A stretch of DNA of 19,388 nt, taken from the NCBI GenBank assembly GCA_043778575.1, contig JAYWFX010000074.1, positions 1 to 19,388 of the forward strand. Reading direction: 5' to 3'. Shown here in pieces: positions 1-7,456 of the stretch. Position 1 is the stretch's first letter. Each line of letters begins with the position of its first letter. Source of the DNA: JAYWFX01 sp043778575 (GTDB lineage: Bacteria; Patescibacteriota; JACMRA01). The position numbers and the translations under genes are program-made. The notes under the pieces were generated by a model. That model saw only the letters and a program-made list of their open reading frames with translations, had not been told where the DNA came from and searched no databases.

Positions 1-277
1 AATTTGCAGCATCAGCGGTATCTTCATTTCTTTTTATCCATGCAATGGGTTTCATCAACTCTATCACTATAGTTTCTATCTTTTGTTTCCAAGTGGTAGC
101 GGATGTCTCCTCAATCTGTTTCATTAATTGGGGTATTATCAAATCAATCTGATCGAACCAACACTCAGGATTAGGAACAAAATCATCCACGATAGTGTTG
201 CCGTTTTCATGATATTTGCGACCACTGTACGGACGAGATTCTCCTCTCATATCTGATACTTGTGATGATTCGTGCAT
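1..277 (-). CDS. Partial hypothetical protein, C-terminus off left edge
   Basis: An uninterrupted reading frame of 92 codons starts at an ATG at 277 and runs off the left edge, so only the N-terminal part is visible. An in-frame TAG lies three codons upstream of the ATG, so this ATG (or the internal Met at residue 10) must be the start. The visible protein is soluble in character. It has a charged N-terminus containing RPYSGRKYHENG, an acidic stretch with a Cys-Trp pair, then an amphipathic helix-like part rich in Lys, Glu and Ile. I do not recognise a family. It lies 46 bases downstream of the gene at 324-1283 on the same strand, so the two may be co-transcribed. No Shine-Dalgarno sequence is evident. 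Confidence 0.6.
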   Translation of the reverse strand, partial: MHESSQVSDMRGESRPYSGRKYHENGNTIVDDFVPNPECWFDQIDLIIPQLMKQIEETSATTWKQKIETIVIELMKPIAWIKRNEDTADAAN

Positions 278-323
278 ACAAATCTAGGACAGCATGTTAT
301 CGAGAGTGTGTCAAAACAGTGGT

Positions 324-1283
324 TTATTTGATAGTTGGTGCGGATGTGGCTTGGTTGTTTACTTGCTGTTGTATACTGGGTTTTTCATCCAGTTGATAGA
401 TGGCTATGTTTTTTGAGTTCTGTTGCAGGCGAACCAGCTTAAAATTCATTTCCCCGTCTGAATAGCCAGAAATTCCCCCAGCGTCATCTACTTTCATGAT
501 TACAATATGCCCAGCTGTCTGGTGATGTGTCCATCCCTCTGCTCTGGTTTCCTCATTTGGCTGAATAATGAGCATCATTCCCTGTAGATCGCTGGGATTT
601 TTGATATCTTTTAGATCGACTCTATGCCAGTTTGCTCGACCTTCTTTGATCTCATTTTCTAGAAATGGCTGAAATTGCACTGGATCTACATTTGGGTCTT
701 TCCCATCAATTTTGCTCCACCCTTCTTTCATACTGTGTTTCAAAGTGCTAATATTGAGATCCTTTAGTGTGTCCAGAACATCAGCTACGTGTGGGTGACA
801 AAATGCCTGATTTTTTAGACCGTCGTCTACCATACCTTTTGCAACTTCTGGATTGGTGGTTCCATATGTGCTCCCATCAACCGCTTCTTTGTATCCCATG
901 TCGGCGATGGTGTTTGCAACTGCTTTGCTCTCTGGTGAGAGATTGAGTTTGCCATAAATTCCGTCGATTTTTGACTCTTTTGTGGATATTGTCGAAGTGT
1001 TTTGAATGATTGGCTGAGAATCTTTTGTAGCTAAGTGACTCAAATCTGCTGAAGCTATACTCTGTGAACCACTCATCACAGTTGAAGCAGAAAGTGCTAC
1101 ACTAAACAAAGACTTGATAGCTACAGGCCCTAAGCTAAATTTTTTCAAAGTATCTCTATGCCCCTTTACAAAATTAAAAAAGCTTTTTTTCGCCGCCTCC
1201 AAACTGTTTGACTGGTGAGGTTGATCTTGATTTTTGATTTGTTGTAAATGAGGAGTATTTTTAGGTGTATATGCACCATTCAT
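324..1283 (-). CDS. Exported protein of unknown function, possible Cys/His peptidase-like domain
   Basis: This is a 319-residue protein with a long polar basic N-terminus (1-49). A hydrophobic stretch follows (about 50-79) ending in ASIASAD-like small residues, which looks like a signal peptide or anchor. Residues 85-110 are Ser/Thr rich. The C-terminal half (about 113-300) looks globular. It contains Cys162 in AFCHPHVADVL and His259 in AGHIVIM, an order and spacing reminiscent of the Cys and His of CHAP or NlpC/P60-type cysteine hydrolases. The resemblance is local and by eye only; I cannot confirm the fold. The tail (305-319) is low complexity. A weak leftward promoter candidate and an inverted repeat lie just upstream. 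The gene is followed after 46 bases by another unknown gene on the same strand. Confidence 0.6.
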   Translation of the reverse strand: MNGAYTPKNTPHLQQIKNQDQPHQSNSLEAAKKSFFNFVKGHRDTLKKFSLGPVAIKSLFSVALSASTVMSGSQSIASADLSHLATKDSQPIIQNTSTISTKESKIDGIYGKLNLSPESKAVANTIADMGYKEAVDGSTYGTTNPEVAKGMVDDGLKNQAFCHPHVADVLDTLKDLNISTLKHSMKEGWSKIDGKDPNVDPVQFQPFLENEIKEGRANWHRVDLKDIKNPSDLQGMMLIIQPNEETRAEGWTHHQTAGHIVIMKVDDAGGISGYSDGEMNFKLVRLQQNSKNIAIYQLDEKPSIQQQVNNQATSAPTIK

Positions 1284-1313
1284 ACTATTTTTTGTTTAGG
1301 TTTATGCTCACTG

Positions 1314-1342
1314 GCCTTTTGCTAACTTACTCTAGAAAAGGC
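1314..1342. repeat. Inverted repeat upstream of the gene at 324-1283
   Basis: Seven-base arms GCCTTTT (1314-1320) and AAAAGGC (1336-1342) flank a 15-base loop, and five Ts follow on the + strand. Read rightward it resembles a weak terminator, but no rightward gene precedes it. In the leftward transcript it would be a hairpin 31-59 bases ahead of the ATG at 1283. It overlaps the candidate -10 of that gene. Confidence 0.3.
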
Positions 1343-1356
1343 TTTTTGCCAAGCAA
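1329..1356 (-). promoter_or_regulatory. Weak candidate promoter for the gene at 324-1283
   Basis: Read leftward, TTGCTT (1351-1356) is followed after 16 bases by TAGAGT (1329-1334). The -10 matches the one proposed for the J-domain gene. An overlapping alternative is TTGGCA-17-TAAGTT. Both are imperfect and no experimental support exists. Confidence 0.3.
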
Positions 1357-1380
1357 ATCTGATCTAAATCGACTATACTA

Positions 1381-1794
1381 CTATTTCATGACGGTCAGAA
1401 TGATACCGCTGGATATTAGTCCGATCAAAAAGTATAACCCGTTTATGAAAGTTAGCTTTTTAGTTTTGTTCTCATATGCATTTAAAATAATCAGCGTTGG
1501 TAGTGAAAAGCCAAGCCAGACTTGAAATCCAAGCATCGCACCCACAACTGCGGTTGGTTGTGAAAGTCTTAGCATGGTGATAAAGTTAGCAAAGATAGTA
1601 TTTAAAACTAAAAGAAATACAAATGCTATAGCATATGGAGCGAAAGATGATCCCCACTTTGGGTTGGTTGCCAGTTGTTCTTTTGTTGTTTCTTGGGCAG
1701 AGATGTACTGCTTTTCAAGAACAGTAAAATATACAGCACCAAAAATATAAAACACGATAGTTGCGATGAAGATTGCTAAATAGTTAAGAGTCAT
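1381..1794 (-). CDS. DUF1761-like four-helix membrane protein
   Basis: This is a 137-residue polytopic membrane protein with four hydrophobic segments at about 5-25, 52-73, 81-105 and 114-134. A polar loop at 26-50 contains LATNPKWG. The length, the Asn-Tyr-Leu start, the small-residue-rich first helix ending in GAVYF, and the WLGFSLPT stretch in helix 3 fit the DUF1761 family, whose biochemical role is unknown. The assignment is from pattern memory, not a search. The ATG at 1794 is the only sensible start. No clear Shine-Dalgarno precedes it, but a good promoter (1810-1838) ends only about 15 bases upstream. It is therefore probably the first gene of a leftward unit with the gene at 324-1283, 97 bases away. 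Confidence 0.7.
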   Translation of the reverse strand: MTLNYLAIFIATIVFYIFGAVYFTVLEKQYISAQETTKEQLATNPKWGSSFAPYAIAFVFLLVLNTIFANFITMLRLSQPTAVVGAMLGFQVWLGFSLPTLIILNAYENKTKKLTFINGLYFLIGLISSGIILTVMK

Positions 1795-1809
1795 AATGGT
1801 TTTCTACTC

Positions 1810-1838
1810 ATTTTAAATTGAGAACATTTGTCAATCAA
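1810..1838 (-). promoter_or_regulatory. Sigma-70-type promoter for the DUF1761-like gene
   Basis: Read leftward, TTGATT (1833-1838) and TAAAAT (1810-1815) are separated by exactly 17 bases. The expected transcription start is near 1803, which leaves a leader of only about 8 bases before the ATG at 1794. Confidence 0.5.
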
Positions 1839-1945
1839 CTTGTTTTACTCAGAGCAATGGAGTATTTTGATAGTCTATATAAAGTGGATTGTTGAGGTTA
1901 ACCCAAATGCAAAGAGTCTCGGAATTCATATCAGGAGCAATTTAT

Positions 1946-2455
1946 CTATTTTGGTTTTTGAAGTGCCTCGAGATCAAGCTCTGCTAAGACTTTTTCAGCC
2001 CTGCTGTTTTTTACCGTATCGCTTTGTGAAGTAATCTGTAAGGCTAAGCTTGCTTCTTGTGCAATTAATTCTCCTCCTTGATTTGTAATATGATCACAAT
2101 TACCTGTCAGTAAGTGAGTTGGATGTTTTGCTTGGCATGTTGCTACATTATTGTTATGTTGTCTTATTTGCACTTTTAGACCTTCCCGTTGAACTTCTAA
2201 ATTTTGTAACACTAGTTGTTTGCTTAGGATTCTGTCATTTAGGCTACTAATTTGGGTTTTCAGTTGATCTATTCGAGCTGTATTTATTTTTGCTGGAGCT
2301 GTTTTGGTTTCTGCTGGGGTATTGCTAGTTCCTTGGGGGGTAGTGCTGTTGCATCCCGGTGCCAGCCATGATGTGTAAACAAGCAATACTCCCAAACCCA
2401 AACAGCGAGCAAGTCTATTTTGTAAAATATATGTATTTGGTAAATGTTCTGACAT
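1946..2455 (-). CDS. Exported lipoprotein-like coiled-coil protein
   Basis: This 169-residue protein has a basic N-terminus and a hydrophobic segment (about 18-30) followed by LAPGC, placing Cys35 where a lipidated cysteine would be. The lipobox is imperfect because Leu sits at -4 and Ala at -3, so lipidation is possible but not certain. Residues 36-58 form a Thr/Pro/Ala-rich linker. Residues 59-103 have a strong heptad-like coiled-coil pattern (DQLKTQISSLNDRIL), then a loop bounded by Cys107 and Cys120 and a second helical stretch to the end. This suggests an antiparallel helical hairpin with a possible disulfide at the turn. I do not recognise a family. It stands alone with 151 bases downstream and 171 bases upstream without a gene, and no strong ribosome-binding site is visible. 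Confidence 0.65.
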   Translation of the reverse strand: MSEHLPNTYILQNRLARCLGLGVLLVYTSWLAPGCNSTTPQGTSNTPAETKTAPAKINTARIDQLKTQISSLNDRILSKQLVLQNLEVQREGLKVQIRQHNNNVATCQAKHPTHLLTGNCDHITNQGGELIAQEASLALQITSQSDTVKNSRAEKVLAELDLEALQKPK

Positions 2456-2626
2456 ACTTCGGTCTGCTGATTATTATCTATCTTGTCAAAAATATCCTAC
2501 TAATTGGTACTTTCTGGTGTGATTATTTTGTAATTCAGTTGGGTCGATTTTGAATATATAATACTTTGGATAATATTGCTGAAGTTGCTAATGAAATCAT
2601 AATAACTATTGGCATTAAGAATTAAC

Positions 2627-3373
2627 TTACCCTTCAAAAGTCCTGAGATATTCGTCTAAATTCTCATCATATTGCTCGAGGAGAAAGTTTAGGAATTTGC
2701 TTGGATTTTCGACTGGGGAGTTTTCCAAGGCTTCTAGGTATTTGAGTCTGTTGATTGGTAGTATATCAATCGGGGGGAGTCCGTGCTGCATCAGAATTGT
2801 GTTCATAATCAGTCTACAGCTTCGACCGTTTCCGTCTGTAAATGGATGGACTTTGACTGTTTTTAGATGGAGTTCACAGGCGACTCTCAGGATATTTGCA
2901 GGTGTGTCAAATACTTGAGCATTTAGCCAACCAAAAATCTGATTCATCAAAAAATCAACCTTGAGTGGGTTTGGAAAAATCGTCATACTTCCAGAAATTC
3001 TTACGGGTACAGATCGATATTTGACTGCATTCGCCTCGTCGATGTTTTTGAGGATATAGCTGTGGATTTTGAGAAAGTTGTCTTGGCTCAATAATTTCAC
3101 ATCTGAGTTCACCAGGTTTTCTATAATCCAATCCCAAGCATTTGCATGATTTTGAGCTTCATAGATTTCACGTAGATTTTTGCCTGCGATGCTTTGGTTT
3201 TCATTGATTACCATCGAGGTCTCAATTAAACTCAGGGTGTTTCCCTCGATACTGTTACTGGTGTAGGTGAGTTCAGTTCGAAGCCATGGATATAAAGTGA
3301 GTTCCCAATTTTGCTGTGAATTGAGCGTGATTAATTTAGATTTAATTGAGCTGAGAGTTTGGTCTATATTCAT
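2627..3373 (-). CDS. Fic/DOC family protein, class II (N-terminal inhibitory helix)
   Basis: The protein has 248 residues. The catalytic Fic motif HPFTDGNGRSCR is complete at 176-187, with the catalytic His176, the Asp/Gly/Asn phosphate loop and Arg184 and Arg187. This predicts transfer of AMP, or another nucleotide-phosphate group, from a nucleotide to a hydroxyl side chain of a target protein. Upstream, residues 39-44 (SNSIEG) match the inhibitory [S/T]xxxE[G/N] motif, with Glu43 as the residue expected to block the ATP site. This is the class II arrangement. No C-terminal winged-helix domain is present and there is no signal peptide, so it is probably cytoplasmic. The start is supported by AGAGG eight bases before ATG, one of the few Shine-Dalgarno sequences here. 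It lies 60 bases downstream of the PspC gene. No antitoxin-like small gene is adjacent, consistent with built-in inhibition. The target is unknown. Confidence 0.92.
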   Translation of the reverse strand: MNIDQTLSSIKSKLITLNSQQNWELTLYPWLRTELTYTSNSIEGNTLSLIETSMVINENQSIAGKNLREIYEAQNHANAWDWIIENLVNSDVKLLSQDNFLKIHSYILKNIDEANAVKYRSVPVRISGSMTIFPNPLKVDFLMNQIFGWLNAQVFDTPANILRVACELHLKTVKVHPFTDGNGRSCRLIMNTILMQHGLPPIDILPINRLKYLEALENSPVENPSKFLNFLLEQYDENLDEYLRTFEG

Positions 3374-3433
3374 CCTAACAACCTCTTCAAATACTAGACA
3401 ACTGTCAAACCTGAGAAGCAGATCTAAACTATC

Positions 3434-3694
3434 TCAACTCTCAGCAGACTTCTTTTCTACCACCTCGACATCTATCACATTTGTCTGTTCTTTTTTATCA
3501 AAAATTTTTACTGGGTCTGGATTGATGATAATTGCCAGTGCTGTATAGACGATAATCGCTGGAAAAATACCAAAAAACAGACCAGCTAGAAACAGCACCC
3601 TGACGATCTTTGGGTTGATATTGAGATAATTTGCTAATCCTCCACACACACCAGTGATGATCTTTGAGGTATTTGAGCGGTAGAGTTTCTTCAT
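3434..3694 (-). CDS. PspC domain membrane protein
   Basis: This 86-residue protein has the typical PspC layout: KKLYRS at the N-terminus, the signature TGVCGGLANYL (14-24), an Arg-Val-Leu start to a hydrophobic hairpin (about 32-58), and a polar C-terminal tail rich in Lys, Glu and Val. PspC proteins are small inner-membrane proteins, some of which act in envelope-stress responses; many bacterial copies are stand-alone with unknown roles. Here no pspA or pspB is visible. It begins 18 bases after the stop of the large GT-C-like gene and may be the distal gene of that transcript. GAGAAC precedes the ATG as a weak ribosome-binding site. The stop codon is TGA, which is informative about the genetic code. 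Confidence 0.9.
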   Translation of the reverse strand: MKKLYRSNTSKIITGVCGGLANYLNINPKIVRVLFLAGLFFGIFPAIIVYTALAIIINPDPVKIFDKKEQTNVIDVEVVEKKSAES

Positions 3695-3712
3695 GTTCTC
3701 AAGCTGTCAGAT

Positions 3713-6700
3713 CTAGTTTAAAATGTCAATCTTTGAGCTGGTAGAAACGTGACCCCAGTGAGTCTGCAGATGTTTACCAAAACTGTTTTTTCTCGGTGGT
3801 ATGACCAAATATAGCAACACACTAAAAAATACAAAACTACTAAAGACTAAACCATAACGAAAATATTGCTGCGGTTGGTATTCGATCCTGAGTGTAACTT
3901 TTTCTCCTGAGTCTAGGCAAATTTGTGAGGTGGTGCATAGTTTTGAGGAGTCCATCGCCCACATATTGGTAGAGCTCAGTGTCTTGGAGTGAAATTCGCT
4001 TGGCACCAGCCGATCGTTGATAAACAGTCTCCACGTAGGATCAAACTGTGAATTGAGTAGAATTTGTTTGTTAGGCTGATAGATGAAACTATTTTTGATT
4101 TTTAGATCTGGGGTTTCGGTGTCAAAGGTGAGGTTTTCGAATTGTTGATTTGGTTCGTTTACCAGGTTTCGAGTCAGAAAAACAGAATTATCAATACGTG
4201 GAATCCCAATGAGCTGAACTGAATCAAATGCTGTGGTAGTAGTAAGGCGATTGTTGGCTATACCGTACAGACCAAAAGTCACTTTTGTAGAACCGTTGGG
4301 TACATTGATAATTTTATTAAACGGAGTCCAATCTGTGGATGGTTGTTTGATGTCTTGAAAATCCTTGTAGGTCGTGCTATTAATATCATTGAAGGTTACA
4401 TAATATCCCATTTGTAGTGCATTTGTCCTGTATTTCATGCCGAGGACGAGCTGTTCGATATTTTTTTCTATGGTTTGGGTTTGACTCGTACAGGCGAGGT
4501 GATTTCCAGTTACGAGCTCCAAATAGGGGTTAGATTTTTCTACTCCACGGTTCATATATATCTGGGGATTGTTGTCGTGGTTACTGCAGTCAGAGACTTG
4601 TTCTTTCCAAAGCTGGTCGGTAAATTCTTCATTTTGAATGATATTCCTCATCTTAAAAAATGGCACATACTCAAAGTTTGCATTGGTCTGATCAACTACA
4701 ATCTCCTGAAAATCTGGTCGAACAACAGGCAGCCTATATCGTAATTCGTTGTCAATTTGTATAACTGTCACATCGTCGTAGCTGACCGAATTTCCCTCTG
4801 GGACACCGTCGGCGTATAGGGTGATTTCGAGTTTTGAGTTGTCTACAGAATTGGTAAAAAATCGTGAATAGCTATTCCAGTTGGTGTTGGAGTTTTCTAT
4901 AGATTCTTTAGTGTTTTTATTTTCATCAGTGTCGAGTAATTGGCTAAACGACAGATTGTATCCAGCGACTGAATTGGGTTTTTCTAGTTTGTATTTGAGT
5001 TTAAATAGGTAGTTTTGCCCTTGTTGAATATTGATTATTTGCTGGGTGCAGGCGATGTGGTTTTTTGCAGAAAGCTTGAGAGAACGATCACTATTAGCTC
5101 CGTAGTTGTTTATATTCATTTGAATATCCGCCCGATCATCATAGTTGAAGCAGTCACCAACCTGAGGCTCCCATGACCCCTCCTCAAAACCAGACTTACT
5201 CACTATATTTTGATTATCTGTGGAAAAAACTTCGATAGGATTTCGCTCTGTATATACGCCAATCGTGTCAGATCCACGCTTTAGTGCAGTATACTCACCA
5301 TTGTAGCTGATATAATACTCTCGAGTCGGATCAATCAAAATAGTCTTCAAAATCGTTGTTTTGCTATCTTTTATAGAGTTGTTTGCAACCCCATCCAAAA
5401 AGGATCCGCGAGAATCTTGTAGAGTTAGGCTCAGGGTTCGATCGGTTAGCTCATAGTTTATACGACGCTGGTTTTTACTGACAAATGCTTTGGTGTAGGA
5501 CGAGCTATTTATATTTGAGCTGATGATATTTTTCTCGAGATTGATATTGTTTATAGTGATTTGACTGTAGGGATCCATGATAAACGAGGTGTGCTCAGTT
5601 TCTATCTGGTTTGCATTTGCCTCGTCAGCTTGTACGGTGATAAGTGGATGATCGTATTTGAGTGTGTTTGCGATAAAATTGTATTTATTTTCTAGGTTAT
5701 TGAGGTTGTCGAGTGCAATGGTGTTTCCTGTGTGAGTCGAGCTACTGTACTGCCAATGGCTGTTTTCATAAATAGTTATCGCATTATTTGGTGGAGTAAT
5801 TCTTTTGAGGTAGGAAATTTGATCAAGTTTGGTGGTAAAAGCATCTCGATTTTTGCCATAATATTTGTAAAAGTCATCACTATTTGCAAAGTCTTGTGAC
5901 GGAACAACCACATATTTTACTCCGACAGTGTTGATATAATCCTCAAAGAAATTGTACCCAAAAAACTTGAGCATTTCCTCAGGCTTACTATAGTCTACAT
6001 CTTTTAGGTTATTGGCTTTTTGCAGATCATTAAAGTTTTTGCTCAGAACTTCGGAGAAACTGATTTTTGGGTGAAGTGCGGTGTTTGTAGCCCAGCGGGG
6101 TTCACGGGGTATCCAAAGTGTACGATAAAAGTAGTTTTCTGACTCGAGTTTTTTGTTGAAATCTTTGTAGACTTGGGGCACTGTACGCTCATCGATGAGT
6201 CCGCCAACTGTTCGTGAAGTGTAGGGCACGATATTTGCCAGCATTACGACAGCCAGAATCCAAGTGACTGATATTGACACGACTTGTTTCCAGATCTTTT
6301 TGATAGGCAGATTGTCGAGGGCTGTGATACTGATTGAGGATAGGACTGTGTAGGCAAAAATAGTAAAAAAGTAAAATTTTGAAGCTTCACGAAAAGCCTT
6401 GAAACCGGGGAAATATTTAAATAGCCATGGATAGAGTTGTGGAAAGGGCTCGTCAACTTGTTTCGTCAGTAAGATACCGATGAGTGAAATAATCAGCAGA
6501 AACAACCCAATGCGATATCGTTTTTCGATTCCTGTTCGAACTAATCCAAAACCGCACACCAGTGGTAGTACCCAAAAAAACCATGGTATAGACTGAATCT
6601 GAAACCACTCGATGTATTCTCCGCTCCAAAATGGGTGAAAAATAGTCACTGCCGCTCGAAAACTCCAAAACTTGTTACCAAACAGACCTCGCTGAAGCAC

Positions 6701-7435
6701 ATCAGATCCGATACCACCTTTGTTTACGATAAACGGTGCAATCCAAAATACATTGAGTAGTATCAGTTGTACCCAAAACACTATATTTATTTTCCAGAAG
6801 CTCCACTTGGTTTTTAGATTCAATAGTGTGTAGATGAGCAATATTACCACCATGATATACAGGCTCCTGACATCTAGATATCCACACACAGCAGTGCATA
6901 GTGAGGCTGCTACAGCTAATTTTATAGAGTGTTTTTTGAGAGATCGTGCGTATAAAATAAACCCAAACGTACCAAAAACAAAGGCTTCGTTGAGGAGCAG
7001 GTGACCTTGGGTGATAATTGCTAAAAAATATGAGTTAAATGAGAAAACCAACGATCCTATAAACGCACCGCTACGATTGCTGCCAAATTCTCTAGCAAGG
7101 TAATACCCAGCAGCTGGCGCCAGAAACACAATCGGCCAAAAGACAAATAATTTTTCAGAGACATCGTAACCCAAGCCAAATTGATTCAGTAGCCCAATAA
7201 GAAAATACAATGGTGACCTCCAAATAGTGCTGTCTGCCGTGCCTAGATTTACTCGATCCACCCATACACTGAGATTGAGGTATTCATCCAGAGTTTTAGG
7301 GAAATAATAATACCAATCCGAGCTGGTAAATATATTAAATGACAAAAAGTTCCCAAAAGTAATACAGGAAAACAGTGTACTGAGAATCAATAACCATTCC
7401 TTTGTAATCCAATCAGCGAGTTTTTTATAGATCAT
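3713..7435 (-). CDS. GT-C-like membrane glycosyltransferase with two repeated extracytoplasmic domains
   Basis: This 1240-residue protein has a polytopic N-terminal half with about 11-13 hydrophobic segments between residues 13 and 405. Asp40 lies in the first external loop (SSDWYYYFP), as in GT-C enzymes that use polyprenyl-phosphate sugars. YFPGFKAFREASKF (341-354) resembles the conserved proline/arginine loop of AftD-type (DUF3367) and YfhO-like proteins. Residues 406-1190 are predicted to be outside the membrane, followed by a last helix (about 1192-1212) and a short basic tail. Two similar beta-rich domains at about 742-895 and 930-1077 each have paired cysteines (762/796 and 950/982), like the carbohydrate-binding modules of AftD. 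The likely role is transfer of sugars, or handling of glycan, at the cell surface. It ends the glycosyltransferase run, 21 bases from the GT2 gene upstream. The exact family and donor are uncertain, and no Shine-Dalgarno is seen before the ATG. Confidence 0.8.
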   Translation of the reverse strand: MIYKKLADWITKEWLLILSTLFSCITFGNFLSFNIFTSSDWYYYFPKTLDEYLNLSVWVDRVNLGTADSTIWRSPLYFLIGLLNQFGLGYDVSEKLFVFWPIVFLAPAAGYYLAREFGSNRSGAFIGSLVFSFNSYFLAIITQGHLLLNEAFVFGTFGFILYARSLKKHSIKLAVAASLCTAVCGYLDVRSLYIMVVILLIYTLLNLKTKWSFWKINIVFWVQLILLNVFWIAPFIVNKGGIGSDVLQRGLFGNKFWSFRAAVTIFHPFWSGEYIEWFQIQSIPWFFWVLPLVCGFGLVRTGIEKRYRIGLFLLIISLIGILLTKQVDEPFPQLYPWLFKYFPGFKAFREASKFYFFTIFAYTVLSSISITALDNLPIKKIWKQVVSISVTWILAVVMLANIVPYTSRTVGGLIDERTVPQVYKDFNKKLESENYFYRTLWIPREPRWATNTALHPKISFSEVLSKNFNDLQKANNLKDVDYSKPEEMLKFFGYNFFEDYINTVGVKYVVVPSQDFANSDDFYKYYGKNRDAFTTKLDQISYLKRITPPNNAITIYENSHWQYSSSTHTGNTIALDNLNNLENKYNFIANTLKYDHPLITVQADEANANQIETEHTSFIMDPYSQITINNINLEKNIISSNINSSSYTKAFVSKNQRRINYELTDRTLSLTLQDSRGSFLDGVANNSIKDSKTTILKTILIDPTREYYISYNGEYTALKRGSDTIGVYTERNPIEVFSTDNQNIVSKSGFEEGSWEPQVGDCFNYDDRADIQMNINNYGANSDRSLKLSAKNHIACTQQIINIQQGQNYLFKLKYKLEKPNSVAGYNLSFSQLLDTDENKNTKESIENSNTNWNSYSRFFTNSVDNSKLEITLYADGVPEGNSVSYDDVTVIQIDNELRYRLPVVRPDFQEIVVDQTNANFEYVPFFKMRNIIQNEEFTDQLWKEQVSDCSNHDNNPQIYMNRGVEKSNPYLELVTGNHLACTSQTQTIEKNIEQLVLGMKYRTNALQMGYYVTFNDINSTTYKDFQDIKQPSTDWTPFNKIINVPNGSTKVTFGLYGIANNRLTTTTAFDSVQLIGIPRIDNSVFLTRNLVNEPNQQFENLTFDTETPDLKIKNSFIYQPNKQILLNSQFDPTWRLFINDRLVPSEFHSKTLSSTNMWAMDSSKLCTTSQICLDSGEKVTLRIEYQPQQYFRYGLVFSSFVFFSVLLYLVIPPRKNSFGKHLQTHWGHVSTSSKIDILN
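4205..4648 (-). repeat. Second copy of intragenic domain repeat (residues about 930-1077)
   Basis: This encodes the second copy of the duplicated extracytoplasmic domain. It is recognisable by an N-terminal Asn-Ile-(Ile/Val), a Trp followed by QVSDC (Cys950), an NHLACT element (Cys982), and a Thr-Asp-Trp followed by an aromatic/Asn stretch. The order and spacing match copy one. The duplication is diverged at protein level and not obvious in DNA. Confidence 0.65.
4751..5212 (-). repeat. First copy of intragenic domain repeat (residues about 742-895)
   Basis: This encodes the first copy of the duplicated domain. A Trp is followed by QVGDC (Cys762), then NHIACT (Cys796), then a Thr-Asn-Trp element, and it ends in a Ser-Tyr-Asp-Asp-Val strand where copy two has Ala-Phe-Asp-Ser-Val. 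The pattern Trp...C...NH-(I/L)-ACT is shared by both copies and suggests a beta-sandwich, carbohydrate-binding-like module. Confidence 0.65.
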
Positions 7436-7456
7436 AGAGTCGTGTTTACATTCGTA

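Noticed and set aside
1828..2034. Rightward open frame of 68 codons
   Set aside because: It overlaps the end of the coiled-coil gene, has no ribosome-binding site or promoter, and its composition is not protein-like. The 151 bases at 1795-1945 are treated as intergenic with the DUF1761-like gene's promoter.
2359..2626. Rightward open frame (2359-2553) and a TTGACA-like hexamer in the 171-base gap at 2456-2626
   Set aside because: The frame is antisense to the lipoprotein-like gene and unsupported. The leftward TTGACA has no -10 at acceptable spacing, so no promoter is claimed.
6519..6550. GTTCGAA-type bases resembling a tRNA T-arm
   Set aside because: They lie inside the GT-C-like coding sequence and no acceptor, D or anticodon arms surround them.
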